From Arenicola marina (Eukaryota > Annelida > Polychaeta > Arenicolidae): 64,000 bases of DNA. The stretch spans positions 4,542,823 through 4,606,822 of the forward strand of contig OZ025252.1 of assembly GCA_964019135.1 (NCBI GenBank), in the 5' to 3' direction. Position 1 is the first letter of the stretch. Each line of letters starts with the position of its first letter. Below, in pieces: positions 48,512 to 60,834 of the stretch. The notes under the pieces were generated by a model that worked only from the letters and a program-made list of their open reading frames with translations, was not told the DNA's origin and did not search any database. The position numbers and the translations under genes were made by a program.

Positions 48512-51500
48512 TCACAGCAGCCAGCGCACGAATCCCTTCTTGGTGACTTTCACCTTCACATGTAGAACGATCTGGCGACAAAATCAATATTATCCGAATT
48601 CTAACAATGCATAATTGCGAAACTGTCGGGGCCGACATCCTGGGGCCTTCCACGGACCTACAACAGAGCAGTGACCGATTGCAGGTGTAGACATCCAAAT
48701 CCGGGGGCCTTTCACTGACCTACAACAAAGCAGTGACCGATTGCGGGTGTAGACATCCGAGGTAAAGCTCCAGTCTCCCTCGAAGCTCATCGAGTCGTCG
48801 GCATCCAGCAGGTCTCTGTGTAACTGCTTGGCGCGCCCGGTCAGGGTGTGCGTCTCCATGCACAACACACGCGCACCTGAGTCAAGTGGGAAAGATACTT
48901 CATCAACAATTGTTTGCAATTAAAACTTTCGAAAAATACAAATTAATAAATACAATGACAAATTACCGTTTTGCTGTCATTCTGAAGCTCGTATATATCT
49001 TCATATTCTACATAAATTTGTCCAAAACATGGTCTATGTTTGGAAAAACAATGGCCCGATATTCATAAAGCTAAGATATCGATGTACAATATTAAATAAA
49101 ATATATTGTTTGAACCACTAATATTAGTGTTACAACGATATCTTTATCACACGAACCTGATATTCTCAACCAGCTTTGGATGAATTTGACGGTTTTCCCG
49201 AAGTCCTGAGGTTTTTGTTGGTAGCTGCCCGGGGCCCACATAGGGTAGAAGTTGTGGTGTTTGAGAGCCGGTATCACCATGCACGCAGGTGTTCGGTCTT
49301 CCCACTTCTGAGTGTACGCCACGCGCAGGAAACCCATTCGATACCTCGCTTCCGGTTTGTATTCATACGCCTTCATTGTATCGGCATTTATTTCTCCCGT
49401 CTCTGGGATGGGGAGGGGGAGCAGACTGAATATATCAGCACTTATCACGTACTACAGCGATTCTGGACTGTAACTACCGTTTGTTTTTGACCAAGCTGGT
49501 GATGCACCAACTTGACTAGTTTTACCAGTTGCCAAAACGTCTTTAATTGCGACCGGTGACTGAGTCAAAGTTTCTTGAACTTTCCACGTTCTGTTCATAC
49601 ACACACCTGCATTAGCCTTACAGGATACAATGAAAGTTTTTCCGTGATCAATATAAGGCATGTAAGTGGATCGAAAATGAATCGAAAAGTTACCTCTAGA
49701 AACTCCAGTTACGGGTACATAATGACATGGGATCAAACATATCCAGTGTTTTCACACTGACATTTTTCATTTTCAATGCCAATATAATTTCACCTCAAAA
49801 TACGCATCTGCCCTTGCATTTGAGCCCTCCTTGTCAACTTACATGAAACATGATCTGGTTTGCTTACCTGGCGCCCGCATGCCCCGCGAGTAAAGCGTCT
49901 GCAAATTCGTTACTTTAATATCCTACAAAAAGACATGAGATGACATTAATGATATTGACATCTTATCAAAGGAAGCCGCCAGCCTGGCCTCTAACGCTGC
50001 TTTACCGATTCATATAATACCCAAGTGTCTATCCTCCGAATCACTACATTTTCCGTCGTGTCTGTAGCTCACAATAAAATTTAGAACTGACCGCCAGCCA
50101 AGATTTCGCCGCTTAACCAGTCGGCAGCTCTTTTTGGAGGTGTGTCCGAGATTGACCAACCAGGAGGCGATATTCTAATTATATGCAAACCGGAAATGAC
50201 GCCTACTGTGTGAAAAAAAGCAAGAGCGCGTGATCATCGCTAATGAAAATAGCGATCGATAACTCCAATCATGGTTTTTATACGGAGACAATAGTTGCAA
50301 GAGATATATCAATATGTTTGGATGCTATTTTCCATGACATACTAAGATCATGGTCCACTGCGCGGCTTGGCACTGCCGCAATTCATCCGTAAATCGCGGC
50401 CCTGATCTCTCGTTTCATGCGTTTCCCCTAAAGGCTACCTCCACTGTGAAGAGCTCCCTCCGCGAAATAACTTCCAGTTATAACGTAAGGCGGCACCACA
50501 TGAAGGGTCACAACATACATCACTTACGCCGGAGCGCTGCTCGACATCGATGGGGCGGGTTGCCTTAATTTTTTCTCCTTACCAGTCGGCCAAAACAAAG
50601 CGTTAACACTCGCCAAATTAATTTTTAAATGCAGATTTTGGTGCAGATTTCGATTAGATTAGGTTGGACACCCGCTTTAATAGATCGACAACATGCTCGA
50701 AATTACTAATAATAATTACTATTACTACTATTACTAATAATAATAATTATTATTATAATGATACTTCGCCACTGGCCAATATTACATATTTGCTTACAGT
50801 TCAAAATTCCGCCACTGACATGGATGTTCTAGTTAATATGAAATCCCTTTGTAATACCGCTTCTTGTATGTACAATATAGGAGTATTACCAATGATTACA
50901 CTGACGGTTGTACAACACACCCTTTTGACATGCTACATATTTCACCGTCCGACACGGACATGGTGTAACGGAGGAGCTACACATGGAGATTATTGTGACT
51001 TACAGACTTGCTCCGCAACCACGCGCTGGCTTTGGCCGACACTGAGTTGAATTTGGAGGAATTTGGTGCAAACTTGTCGCTATAGCCTCCATAGACATTG
51101 CAACGGACATCCGGTGAAAAGTCAGCGATACCTTCAACAGAGGAATAACATTCATGGCACACCTTCATAGACAACACAGGGAAGGTTTCAAGAGACAGTG
51201 AGCAATTCTCAACATGATAAGAATCCAGGTTGATAGGTCACGTGGAAACCAATGAACCCACATTCACAACGATGGTGCCTACGCCATGATATGAGGTATT
51301 GATGTTGACATTGATGTCCACGAAACCTCCATGGACTATGAAAAAACTACCCACAACAATGTTTGTCAAGATTGTTCACAGAACAGCCCAAATATGTTAA
51401 ATGACATTACAGCAGTCCTAAGAAATTAATAATAAGGTTAACGAGAAAAAAGGTGCTTACCTCAAAGGCAGGTCAACGTGTGATAATATATTTATACTAC

Positions 51501-54500
51501 ACGCTATAGCGCAGAAATACCTCAGTACGAAGGAAGGGCGTTTGATTGTGCTTTCATAGACTTTAGTAAAGGCTTAGATTCGGTACAAAAACATTTGCAC
51601 AAGTGGGATTCGAGCACCGGTGGCTTCGGCTGGGCCAGCTGAACACACCAGACACCTGAATATTGAGGCCATCATGCATCAGAAGACAGCATGGCAGTAG
51701 GCTAGAGGTTATGCGCCAAAACCCTATGATTCTATACACATGCGCCCCACCTATTATCTCGTACGCTGGAGGTGAGACTTCGTAGAATACACGCAAGAAG
51801 CTAAATTTGTGGTATTCGTAGACATCCTCAAATTTACACTTCTGGGTGTCTATGTGCGTGGGATCAAATTGTTCAACCGGCTCGCACATGGTAACCGTAT
51901 TGACGGATATTACGCTTCCTAAAAAGATAAAAAAAAGAAAGAAATATTGGCAGACACAAAATATGCATCGTATTCTTTTCAATCCGCTACAAACATCAGT
52001 TAGTATTACTATAACTCCAGGAGAAAACAAATGCTTTACACTTTTGAAGAACTTCCTTTTAAAGAAAAAATAAATGCGTTATGAATTATTTCATGTGTTA
52101 CAGATAAGGTGTTATGAGTGAGGTTGAAACTCCGTTACTTTGCAGTGGTTTCACTTTGAGTCTCTCATTGATACGTGGGACAACGGCAGACATCTTCTCA
52201 AAGGCTACGTGTCTGGCATCGTCATGGGATACTGCGCGGGTCCGGGGAGCTGACAGCAGCCGCGGAATGAAGTCTTCAAATAGCAGTTGCTGGGGAGTGT
52301 CTGACTGCTTATGACGCACCCATATTCTGCAAGTATGAACAAAATGTTAATTATTAATCTGAAACATCTGTTTGTATAGACGCGTAGAGCGCGGCTGGCC
52401 TTCATACATTGCATTATAGTGGGTGTTTTAGACCACTTTTGTGCACACAAGGGATGAAGAATGAACGGATGAAACGTGCCCCAGATTAGGTGCCCGGGCG
52501 CGGATTTAAACACTGAAGTTTCCATGACGGCCAGTTTTAGATTCAGAATGTACCTGTTTGACATTATCTACCATTACCAAATATACATATCTTTCACAAA
52601 TAATCCGATGAAATGTTTAGGGGTATTTGTCGGGTCAAACACTGCGAAATGTAACGAGTTAAATTGGACCAAGAAACTGGAGTCAATAAGATATTGTATG
52701 AATGAGTGGGAAAAAAAGACATCTCACGATAAGAGGTAGAATAACAGTTCTGAAAGCAGAGATTCTTCCCAAGCTAACATTTATAGCAACTCACTCTGCA
52801 ATCCTTGATGGAATGATATGTAAGATAAATACACTGTTATACAATTTCTTGTGGAACAAAAAAGATCCAATAAGTCGCAATACTCTTGTGCAGACTGTGG
52901 CACATGCTGGTTTGAAATGATAGATATAGAAGCACACTTTAAGGCGATAAGATGCACGTGGGTGAAGCGATTTCTGGATTGTGACGAACGGTGGAATTAT
53001 ATTGGAAGAACATACTTAAACCACTTTGGTGAAAATTGTGTTGCCTTGAATTAGCGATGTCAATGAGAATAACTGCCCAAAAAGGGAGGTACCCAAGTTC
53101 TATTCTGAAGTTATGTCTGCTTTCAGTGAAATCAATTCTTTTAATACACCCTAAGATAATAACGATGTCTTAAACAATTTCATATGGGGAAATAGTAACT
53201 ATACGTATAAAGAAAGCAGAAAGGAACGATGTTTAAGTTTTAAATTCCTAATTGAGGGTAATTTATTTCTTCTCAAGCATCTCAAGTTTAACAACGGTCT
53301 TCTCGATGCGAACTTCTTAAAATCGCGCGCGGACCCTACGGAAGTCCCTTTCATTGCGCAAAGTTCTTCTTTTGGTCTATTGTGCAAATCTTATTATTGT
53401 CTGCTTATAAGCAAAACAGAAACCCATGCAAAGTATGCAGTTGGCTAGCATGCATTATTAATCAAGATGATTCAACCCGCATGTCCGAGGTATACATTAA
53501 TAAGGTGAAGAAAATTCAGGATTCAATATTGGCGCAATTTAACTACAAAGTACTGTCTAACATCTTGCCATGCGGAAAGAATTTATACACATGGAAAAAA
53601 GCCTCATCTAGCCTATGTTCAACATGTCAAGTACTGGCAGATATTCAGCACCTTTTATTTAATTGTTGATTTATTTATGAAAACGTAAAGGTCATATGGG
53701 AGAAAGTGGCAAGAGTTTTTAACATAAAATTAGATGAACAACATATATTCTGCCAAGCCTGAGGTGAGGTAACCAACTATTTTCTATCACTTATTGCGTA
53801 TCTTATATATAAAGAATGGATAATTCACAAAGATGCTTATGCTATTAACAATAAATCCGCCAAAATTAATTTTATTCGCAAGGAGTTATATTTTAGATAT
53901 GAGGTGCTGAAACACATTGGTTCAAAGCAGCAACGGGAGGCCACTGTTTTACTACATTATTTAACTAATTGCAAGAAATAATGTCTGTGATGCGCATATT
54001 ACGATAGATACATATTACAACGATGTTTGTAACTGTACAGTGCGATCTGTAACGTGTATTTGATTTTTTAACAATAAAATAAAAAAAATAAAAAATCTAC
54101 CATTAGCATTTCTAATTTTTGAATGAGCCCCATTAGCATCAGCTTCATTTAATATCCTACACATACAAGGCCACGATGTCTACTTCCAGCTGCCTTAGCC
54201 CAGTTATCCTGCCTCTTGGGCCAGGTCGATCCACTAACCTCAATCCCTTTATTCTAGTTCCTGATCCTGTTCCAAGGTCTGACATGCTCTGGTTCTCATT
54301 GACTTCTACTGTGTGGTGTACCTTTTGCTCCAGAGTCTCACATGTGAAGGCTTCATAATGTGAATGCTGCTGCAACCACAGGTTTGCCCTCTCCATCAAC
54401 ACTCTTAATGGAGTGGGAGATGGTCAGGGAAAAACAAATTTAATACATCATAAGTGTATTAGTTGTTACAAACATCTTTCCATCAAGGAGACATTTTCTC

Positions 54501-54933
54501 ATGAAAATGTCGAAACCATACTTGTATCAAACAGGGTTACTTTATAATTTTTCAGAATTATATACTACTGGGGTACCGATACATAATTCCAAATCATGTT
54601 GAGAATATATACTTTTACAGCAGAAAATACTTTTATAGAAGAGAATACACCATTCACAAAAAAATATTATCAACACTATTAATGAATACTTCAACTACCT
54701 TTTGCATACATGATACTATTGGATAGCAAGACAGCTCATAATGTGAATAATCGGGTTGATAGAAATAAACTTGATAGACACAGGCAAACTTACCCAAATC
54801 TCTGAAACTCACTATAACCAGACCCAGAAGTGACATATATAGGCCAAAAGGTTTGCACTCCAACATCATTGGTGGTCTCTGAATAGGATCCAACAACTTC
54901 TTCATATGAAGGGGGTGCTTCAGCCATCTTCAT
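48512..54933 (-). CDS. Uncharacterised protein with PPxY motif and four ~90-residue repeats
   Basis: I do not recognise this gene by name. Nine exons join by phase: 54794-54933, 54239-54403, 52139-52326, 51779-51918, 51004-51162, 49868-49922, 49157-49402, 48755-48876, 48512-48571 (stop TGA), giving 424 residues. The N-terminus has APPSYEEVV, a PPxY WW-domain ligand. Four repeats follow, each with an entry W/Y/F block (FWPIYV, FEDFIP, VYGGYS, FYPMWAP), a helix with W/RL (ANLWLQQ, INERLK, ASAWLRSK, IQSWLRIS), a CE(T/P) or TxLx strand (AFTCETLEQ, TMCEPVE, VTNLQTL, VLCMETHT) and an ending (KGLRIWV, FSFLRVFY, MGFLRVAY, KGFVRWLL). Repeats 2-4 share an intron between the helix and the strand block, indicating exon-level duplication. 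No signal peptide or membrane segment is seen. The donor of exon 8 is weak (GAT then GTCTAC) and lies in a local tandem duplication, so the C-terminus is the least certain part. Confidence 0.7.
48642..48758 (-). repeat. 55-bp tandem duplication spanning a splice donor
   Basis: Copies at 48642-48696 and 48704-48758 (period 62) both contain, on the minus strand, GGATGTCTACACC through GGTCACTGCT. The first copy overlaps the end of exon 8 of the four-repeat gene, so its donor is present twice. Confidence 0.85.
52560..54098 (+). pseudogene. Degenerate L1-like LINE ORF2 3' end with A-rich tail
   Basis: Plus-strand, frame-broken similarity to the C-terminal half of L1/Tx1-type ORF2: GRITVLKAEILPKLTF, KINTLLYNFLWNKKDP, HAGLKMIDIEAHFKAIR, then near 53575 LYTWKKASSSLCSTCQ and DIQHLLFNC. 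It ends in an A-rich ATAAAATAAAAAAA tail near 54075. Stops and frameshifts show it is dead. It lies antisense in the intron between exons 2 and 3 of the four-repeat gene. Confidence 0.8.
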
Positions 54934-55068
54934 GATAAAAAAAGGAAAGAAAATTATATACAAAATATAAACTTTGAAATGTATTTATATAAGTTTCCAT
55001 GCTGACACTCCATTGGCAGCAGATACACTTTCGCAAATAGGCTAAATCACAGACAATGAAAGGCTATA

Positions 55069-55143
55069 GTTGCCATGGCATCCTTGTGGCTGGTATAAAT
55101 ATAGAGGATGTATTGTTCAAAGCACGTTTGACGCCATGGCAAC
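55069..55143 (-). promoter_or_regulatory. Two RFX X-box-like sites upstream of the four-repeat gene
   Basis: GTTGCCATGGCATC (55069-55082) and GACGCCATGGCAAC (55130-55143) match the imperfect-palindrome X-box consensus GTTGCC-AT-GGCAAC at 13/14 and 12/14 bases. They are 136-210 bases upstream of the minus-strand start codon. A TATAAATATA lies between them at about 55094. Confidence 0.55.
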
Positions 55144-56190
55144 CAGCATTTTATGACGCGTGTTTTAGTATTTTGGCGACAGAGCATTTTCTGCCAATGG
55201 CGTGTCAGCATGGAGAAATATTCTTTATGTCATAAAAAAGGATAACATCGCAGTACAAATGTAAGTTTGGTATTATTAAAATGGTCTATTGTTGCTTTCT
55301 CACGTCAGTGATTTTGAGAGTGATCGAGGCAAATTCGCAGAAAATATGGGCCGAAACGGGTCACGCGGGGATAAGGAGGGGCCTAATAGTCCTGTGACTA
55401 TAGGCCCTGATTGGCCAGCGTATTAGAGGGCCGCAGATAAAAGGAGTGAATTAGCAGTTATGTGACTAGTCCTGCAAGCAAGCCGCTTGACTATGTTACA
55501 TCTATGGAACTATTATGTGACTAGTGCCATATGAATAGCAAACCAGCTTATTCATACGGACCTGCATACGAATAGCCACGTCCCTAAACTTATATGACAT
55601 GTTAGCCGTTTTGTCATTCGGCCTTTATGATGGCATTAGAGGGGTGTAAGCCTGATAAGCAGATAACAGTCAGGGAGATTACAGGAAACCGTGACTAGTT
55701 ACCATAAGTGGGAACTTGTTACGGAAAACCGTAACAGTAGCTTTGGCTCCAGATGAAAACGTTACCATTTTCCGTAACAAAACGTTCCACGCGAATGGCC
55801 CGTCTAATACGTGAGATCGGCAGCGTTCGGCAATTTTCGGTCTGAAGACGTGTGCGCCAATTTGAAGGACCAACCGGAAGGCAGCGTCTGAGGGCGCGAA
55901 AATTTAAGGGAAAGATGGATTCTCCCGATTTCGTGCCGGAATCGCCGCAAGAAATGGAATTATAAAGCCAAAACCCAGAGAATAAAGTGGTGAAGCTTGT
56001 GTCGAAGAATTTTGCGCATTTTTTGGTACTGTTTTTATGTTACGGCACGTAATCGTGAATAAGATGAATGTGGATTTAACATACCGAAATCTCCCGAAAT
56101 TTTTTTTTGGAGGCGATTTATGCAAGGAGGTGTAAATTTCTAATGTTGGTTTGTGAAACTGCCAACAGTCGGCGCCACCTTAAACTGTTA

Positions 56191-56368
56191 CCTTTTTCCG
56201 TAACCAACTGCCGTTTTCCGTAACAAACTGCCGTTTTCCGTAACAAACTGCCGTTTTCCGTAACAAACTGCCGTTTTCCGTAACAAACTGCCGTTTTCCG
56301 TAACAAACTGCCGTTTTCCGTAACAAACTGCCGTTTTCCGTAACAAACTGCCGTTTTCCGTAACAAAC
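56191..56368 (+). repeat. 20-bp subterminal tandem array of the TIR transposon
   Basis: Eight perfect copies plus one degenerate copy of CCGTTTTCCGTAACAAACTG. The core GTTTTCCGTAACAA is shared with the TIR inner end. Confidence 0.95.
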
Positions 56369-56559
56369 GATTGTGTGACTGCTTTAGCAAAGTCAGACAC
56401 CGCAAATAAAGCGGCGGGGAGAGTAGGGTATGGGGCCCATATGTGCAGCATATATTTGACCCCATACCAGCCCCTCCCCCCCCCCCTTTACGTATCACGG
56501 CGCCCGTATATGATAGTATACACGCCCCCTCCCCCCTCCCCCGGTCGCAAGACTTCAGA

Positions 56560-57662
56560 ACTACTCCCCTCTCTAACCCCACCTCTCTCGCCCACCCACC
56601 CTGGTCTATCCCCGCGCCACTCGCCCACCGACCCTGGTCCAACCCCGCGTTTATCCCACCCACCCTGGTCTATCCCCAAGCCTCTCTCGCCCACCCACCC
56701 TGGTCCAACCCTGCGTCTGTCCCGCCCACCCTGGTCTATCCCCACGCCTCTCTCGCCCACCGGCCCCGGTCCAACCCTGGTCTATCCCCGCGCCTCTCTC
56801 GCCCACCCACCCTGGTCCAACCCTGCGTCTGTCCAACCCACCCTAGTCTATCCCCGCGCCTCTCTCGCCCACCCACCCTGGTCCAACACCGCGTCTGTCG
56901 CACCCACCCTGGTCTATCCCCGCGCCTCTCTCGCCCACCGACCCTGGTCCCACCCACCCTGGTCTATCCCCGCGCCTCCCTCGCACACCCACCCTGGTCT
57001 CTCACCCACCTACCCTGGTCCAACCCCGCGTCTGTCCCACCCACCCTGGTCTATCCCCGCGCCTCTCTCGCCCACCCACCCTGATCCAATTCCGCGTCTG
57101 TCCCACCCACCCTGGTCTATCCCCGCGCCTCTCTCGCCCACCCACCCTGGTCCAACCCCGCCTCTGTCCCACCGACCCTGGTATATCCCCGCGCCTCTCT
57201 CGCCCACCCACCCTGGTCCAACCACGCGTCTATCCCACCCACCCTGGTTGATCCCCGCGCCTCTCTCTTCCACCCACCCTGGTCCAACCCTACGTCTGTT
57301 CCACCCACCCTGGTCTATCCCCGCGCCTCTCTCGCCCACCGACAATGGTCCAAACCGGCGCGTTCCACCCACCCAGGTCTATCCCCGCGTCTCTCTTGCC
57401 CACCCACCCTGGTCCAACCCCGCGTCTGTTCCACCCACCCTGGTCTATCCCCGCGTATCTCTTGCCCACCCACCCTGGTCCAACCCCGCGTCTGTTCCAC
57501 CCACCCTGGTCTATCCCCGCGTCTCTCTTGCCCACCCACCCTGGTCCAACCCCGCGTCTGTTCCACCCACCCAGGTCTATCCCCGCGCCCCTCTCGCCCA
57601 CCCACCCTGGTCCAACCCCGCGTCTGTCCAGTCCACGCTGGTGTATCCTCGCGCCTCTCTAG
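56560..57662. repeat. 66-bp GC-rich minisatellite inside the transposon
   Basis: About 16 copies of a 66-bp higher-order unit made of two similar halves (CACCCTGGTCCAACCCCGCG and CACCCTGGTCTATCCCCGCG). Since 66 is a multiple of three, both strands stay open: a 443-codon plus-strand frame (56375-57706) and several minus frames. These are judged non-genic. Confidence 0.9.
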
Positions 57663-57942
57663 ATAAATGCAATCACTATATTGGTAACCAATTAACATAT
57701 CCCTAATTATATAATAATAATGCTTTATATAGATAAAGAATTTCTATTAAATACTTGAACGTACATACTTGATCATCAGAACCAGAACATTGTGGCCATT
57801 GCTCCTTGTTGATGGGGGATAGACCCCAGTTATAACGCTTGCCATGTTATCATTTAATCGATCCATATTGTACATTGTTCTAAGCTAATTTTTAATCCTG
57901 CATTTCTGATGGATCCAGTATATAATGTTCATCCCCATACAG

Positions 57943-58119
57943 TATTTTACAATCATGGTGGATTATTTGCATGTTCAGAACACGGAGGAGAATGTCTGGG
58001 TGACTTATTTAAGACGGCCCTTCTCATCTCTACCAGATCTGTGGACATGGGGGGAAGAGGAAAATTACATTGTGGATGAGCCACAGATAATTAAGATCTT
58101 GGGGGAGCCTGCCATCTAA
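57943..58119 (+). pseudogene. Possible C-terminal exon of a transposon protein
   Basis: A frame opens after an acceptor-like CCCCATACAG and ends in TAA at 58117-58119. It encodes MVDYLHVQNTEENVWVTYL and later LWTWGEEENYIV with a final IIKILGEPAI. The pattern V-x-V-x-L, W-x-W, E-x-Y-I-V, I-x-x-I-L-x-x-P resembles C-termini of several invertebrate DNA-transposon proteins. That is recognition by pattern, not a family assignment. No upstream exons were identified; the minisatellite may have replaced them. Confidence 0.35.
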
Positions 58120-58533
58120 GCTATGAGACCTACTTGTGATTTGCAGACAGTGGTTAATTTTCTCAGCATACTACTTTTTTTACGCCAGGTTAGTTTTTCG
58201 AAGCATTGATGCATGTACCTATACGTTTACCCCTAGTTGTATAGATATATATATAATAAAATATGGCATATTATTATTTTTGTTTCTGTTTAATATAGGA
58301 CTTTTTTCACTATGTATATAGTGTATATATGTTGTTAATTATTTTTTTAATGTAGAAAATGATGATCATACACAGTTGTTTAATGTACAAAATGATGGTT
58401 ATACATACCGGTAGTTGTTTAATAGAGTAAATGATAGTTATACATACTTGTTGAACTTGTTTAGAGATACTGCTTAATTTATCTAACCTATGTTATCAAG
58501 TTCTGAGTTTTATTTTCATTTCATGAATACAAA

Positions 58534-59755
58534 CAGGGTTCCCACAGGAAACACAAAAAGGAATTCCCTGATTTTCCCCTGACTTCTCCCTGAGCCATTA
58601 AAAGTTTCCCTGAGTAACTGAAAACCATGTAGCCTTCACCCCCCCCCCCCCCTTGTAGCCGCACAGACCAAATAATAGCCTTTAATTGTTGGGCAGCACT
58701 GTTATACAATTCTGGTAGGGGGGTTCTGCGGATGGCCCTTGATGCCTGAGGGAGCGGACATGTATGTTAAATACAATACACCACTACAGAACAGATATTT
58801 GAAAACTTGTGACTAGGGACAGGGGGGGGGGGGTGCTCAAAATGATATGCGTTCATAGAGCAGGGGCTTGCCACGAACAAATACCCCTTCCGAGTGCACA
58901 AATGGTGCACACATTTCGATACACAAATAGCCATATTAATTTTTAAAAAAGGTATGGTTCAAGTGACAAATTTGTTGAAGGAGGCATGCGACGTTTTACT
59001 TGGGAACGAAGTTTGTTTCCCACAAATCACCCACATCATCCCCCGGCATGCGAATAACATTTCTTGCCTTGACACACAATTCTAAATACAGCCTTAGAAC
59101 TCTCAAGACAAAAAATTCTCCTCTTTTACTCGTCTTTTGCGTCCTCTAAAAATATAACTGTCTGCTAAATATCTTATTTGCAGCCAAATAGTGAAATATA
59201 TAAATTAATGAAACACTGAAAACATTGCTCATATAATGAATCAGTAATTAATGCCTTACTGTTTTTACTGATATTGTTTTTAACTGCGTGTCTATTTTGC
59301 ATAAAAAACTTGGTAATGTAAAAAAAAAACTGCTTGCTAACCGTGACAACCTTTACATTTTTGGTTGTATGTAAACCCAACTGTAGTAAGTTAAGTCAAA
59401 ATTGCTTTTGAGAAAAAGCGAACAACGAATTGAAAATGTTCACAGTCTATAAATCATGTCTCAATGTAGATTCTTAGAGTATGAACTTCATAAATTATAG
59501 CAAGAGAACTTATGTCATACATGGCGCCATTGCATAAGTATACAAGATCATACCCATAACCATTTACATATTATGATATTAATAACCATGTCAGGCAGGG
59601 AGTTCTTAATCTTCCAGATATTAGTAATGGGAACAGTTACCAATTTGTGATCTAGGCTACTGAAATTCTCTGATTTTGTCTTGACAATGAAATTCCCTGA
59701 TTTTTCCCTGCCACAAATTTTTTTTCACCATTTTCCCTGACCTGTGGGAACCCTG
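58534..59755. mobile_element. Nested 1.2-kb element with CAGGGTTCCCACAGG inverted ends
   Basis: Fifteen-base perfect TIRs (58534-58548 and 59741-59755) are flanked by TACAAA on both sides (58528-58533, 59756-59761). Internal TTCCCTGATTTT blocks recur at both ends. The 58710-58900 segment is homologous to 30730-30960. hAT-like end sequence, but the visible duplication is six, not eight, bases. Confidence 0.75.
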
Positions 59756-59761
59756 TACAAA

Positions 59762-60834
59762 GAACTATCAGGGTTCGAAAGGGACTATTCTATGTTGGGT
59801 GCAAATATAGATCTACCATTCTTTGTTGGGTACAAATATAGATCTACCATTCTTTTGAAATACCATAATTTCTGGGGTACAAGTGTGGTCGCACATATAT
59901 TTAAGCTGACTGTATGCCATTTTTGAAGCCGTGTTGCATTAGTAGGGGGGGGGGAGAGTGGATTCACGGTTCATGGGTGCAAATCAATGTGGCCATGGGG
60001 GTTAGAAACATATTAAAAATCAAGATGATTGGGTGATGCACGAGGAAGTTATTACCCACCACTAAAAAAAAGTCTAAACTCTGGCCAGCCTGGGGCCTGG
60101 ATCTGCACTGGCTGTAGCCTGAAAGTTACAGTCATAAGAACATGTGTCCAGACACTGGTCACTGGCACTGCCTACACTGCTATACAGCGGTATACAGTAC
60201 TAAGTAGTCAGTACAGCCTACACTGACTGCAGTCCCAAGGCTGACATTGGCGTCAGACTGTCTCACAACATAAAAATCTGATTTTCAGGTAGACTAAACC
60301 TATCATATTTAATTTGGCAACGAAATTAGTAAATACATATATTAATACATACTATCTTACTCCTGGATCTAGAACCAGACAGCTGATATGACAACCAATG
60401 GATTCAATAAAATATCTAAATAATATCTAAATAAAGTCCATGTGCGCGAGTGCAGACAGTGGCTTGGTGGCAGACCACGCGGAAGCTGTGACCCAGATAA
60501 TATAAACCAGGTCAGAGGTCAATGCTTCTGTCTTAGCCAATAGCACTAAGTCATGTGACAACAATTTGCATAAGGCCACCTACAAATGTGACCTAGATTT
60601 TCCATACGAAAAATAAAGAAAATATTGGATGTTGATCATCATATTTTATCTATTAATGACTCATATACAGTTTTTACGGATTAAATATCTATGACTATGT
60701 ATAAGCTGACATATCCTATTATATTATAATGTTTATCACATGCTATTACATCAGCATGTTAATTCCTGCATTAAATGAACAGATTTAATCCAGTGCTGCC
60801 ACCATGTGGCGGTAATTGAAAACTTAAAAAAAAC
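59762..60834. other. Interior of the TIR transposon, right part
   Basis: Contains a short direct repeat (GTTGGGTACAAATATAGATC type, 59793 and 59824), a poly-G run near 59946 and AT-rich DNA. No coding sequence recognised. Confidence 0.5.

Noticed and set aside
56375-57706. 443-codon proline-rich frame on plus, with long minus-strand frames opposite
   Set aside because: It is the translation of a 66-bp minisatellite whose period is a multiple of three; every frame-preserving strand is open and repetitive.
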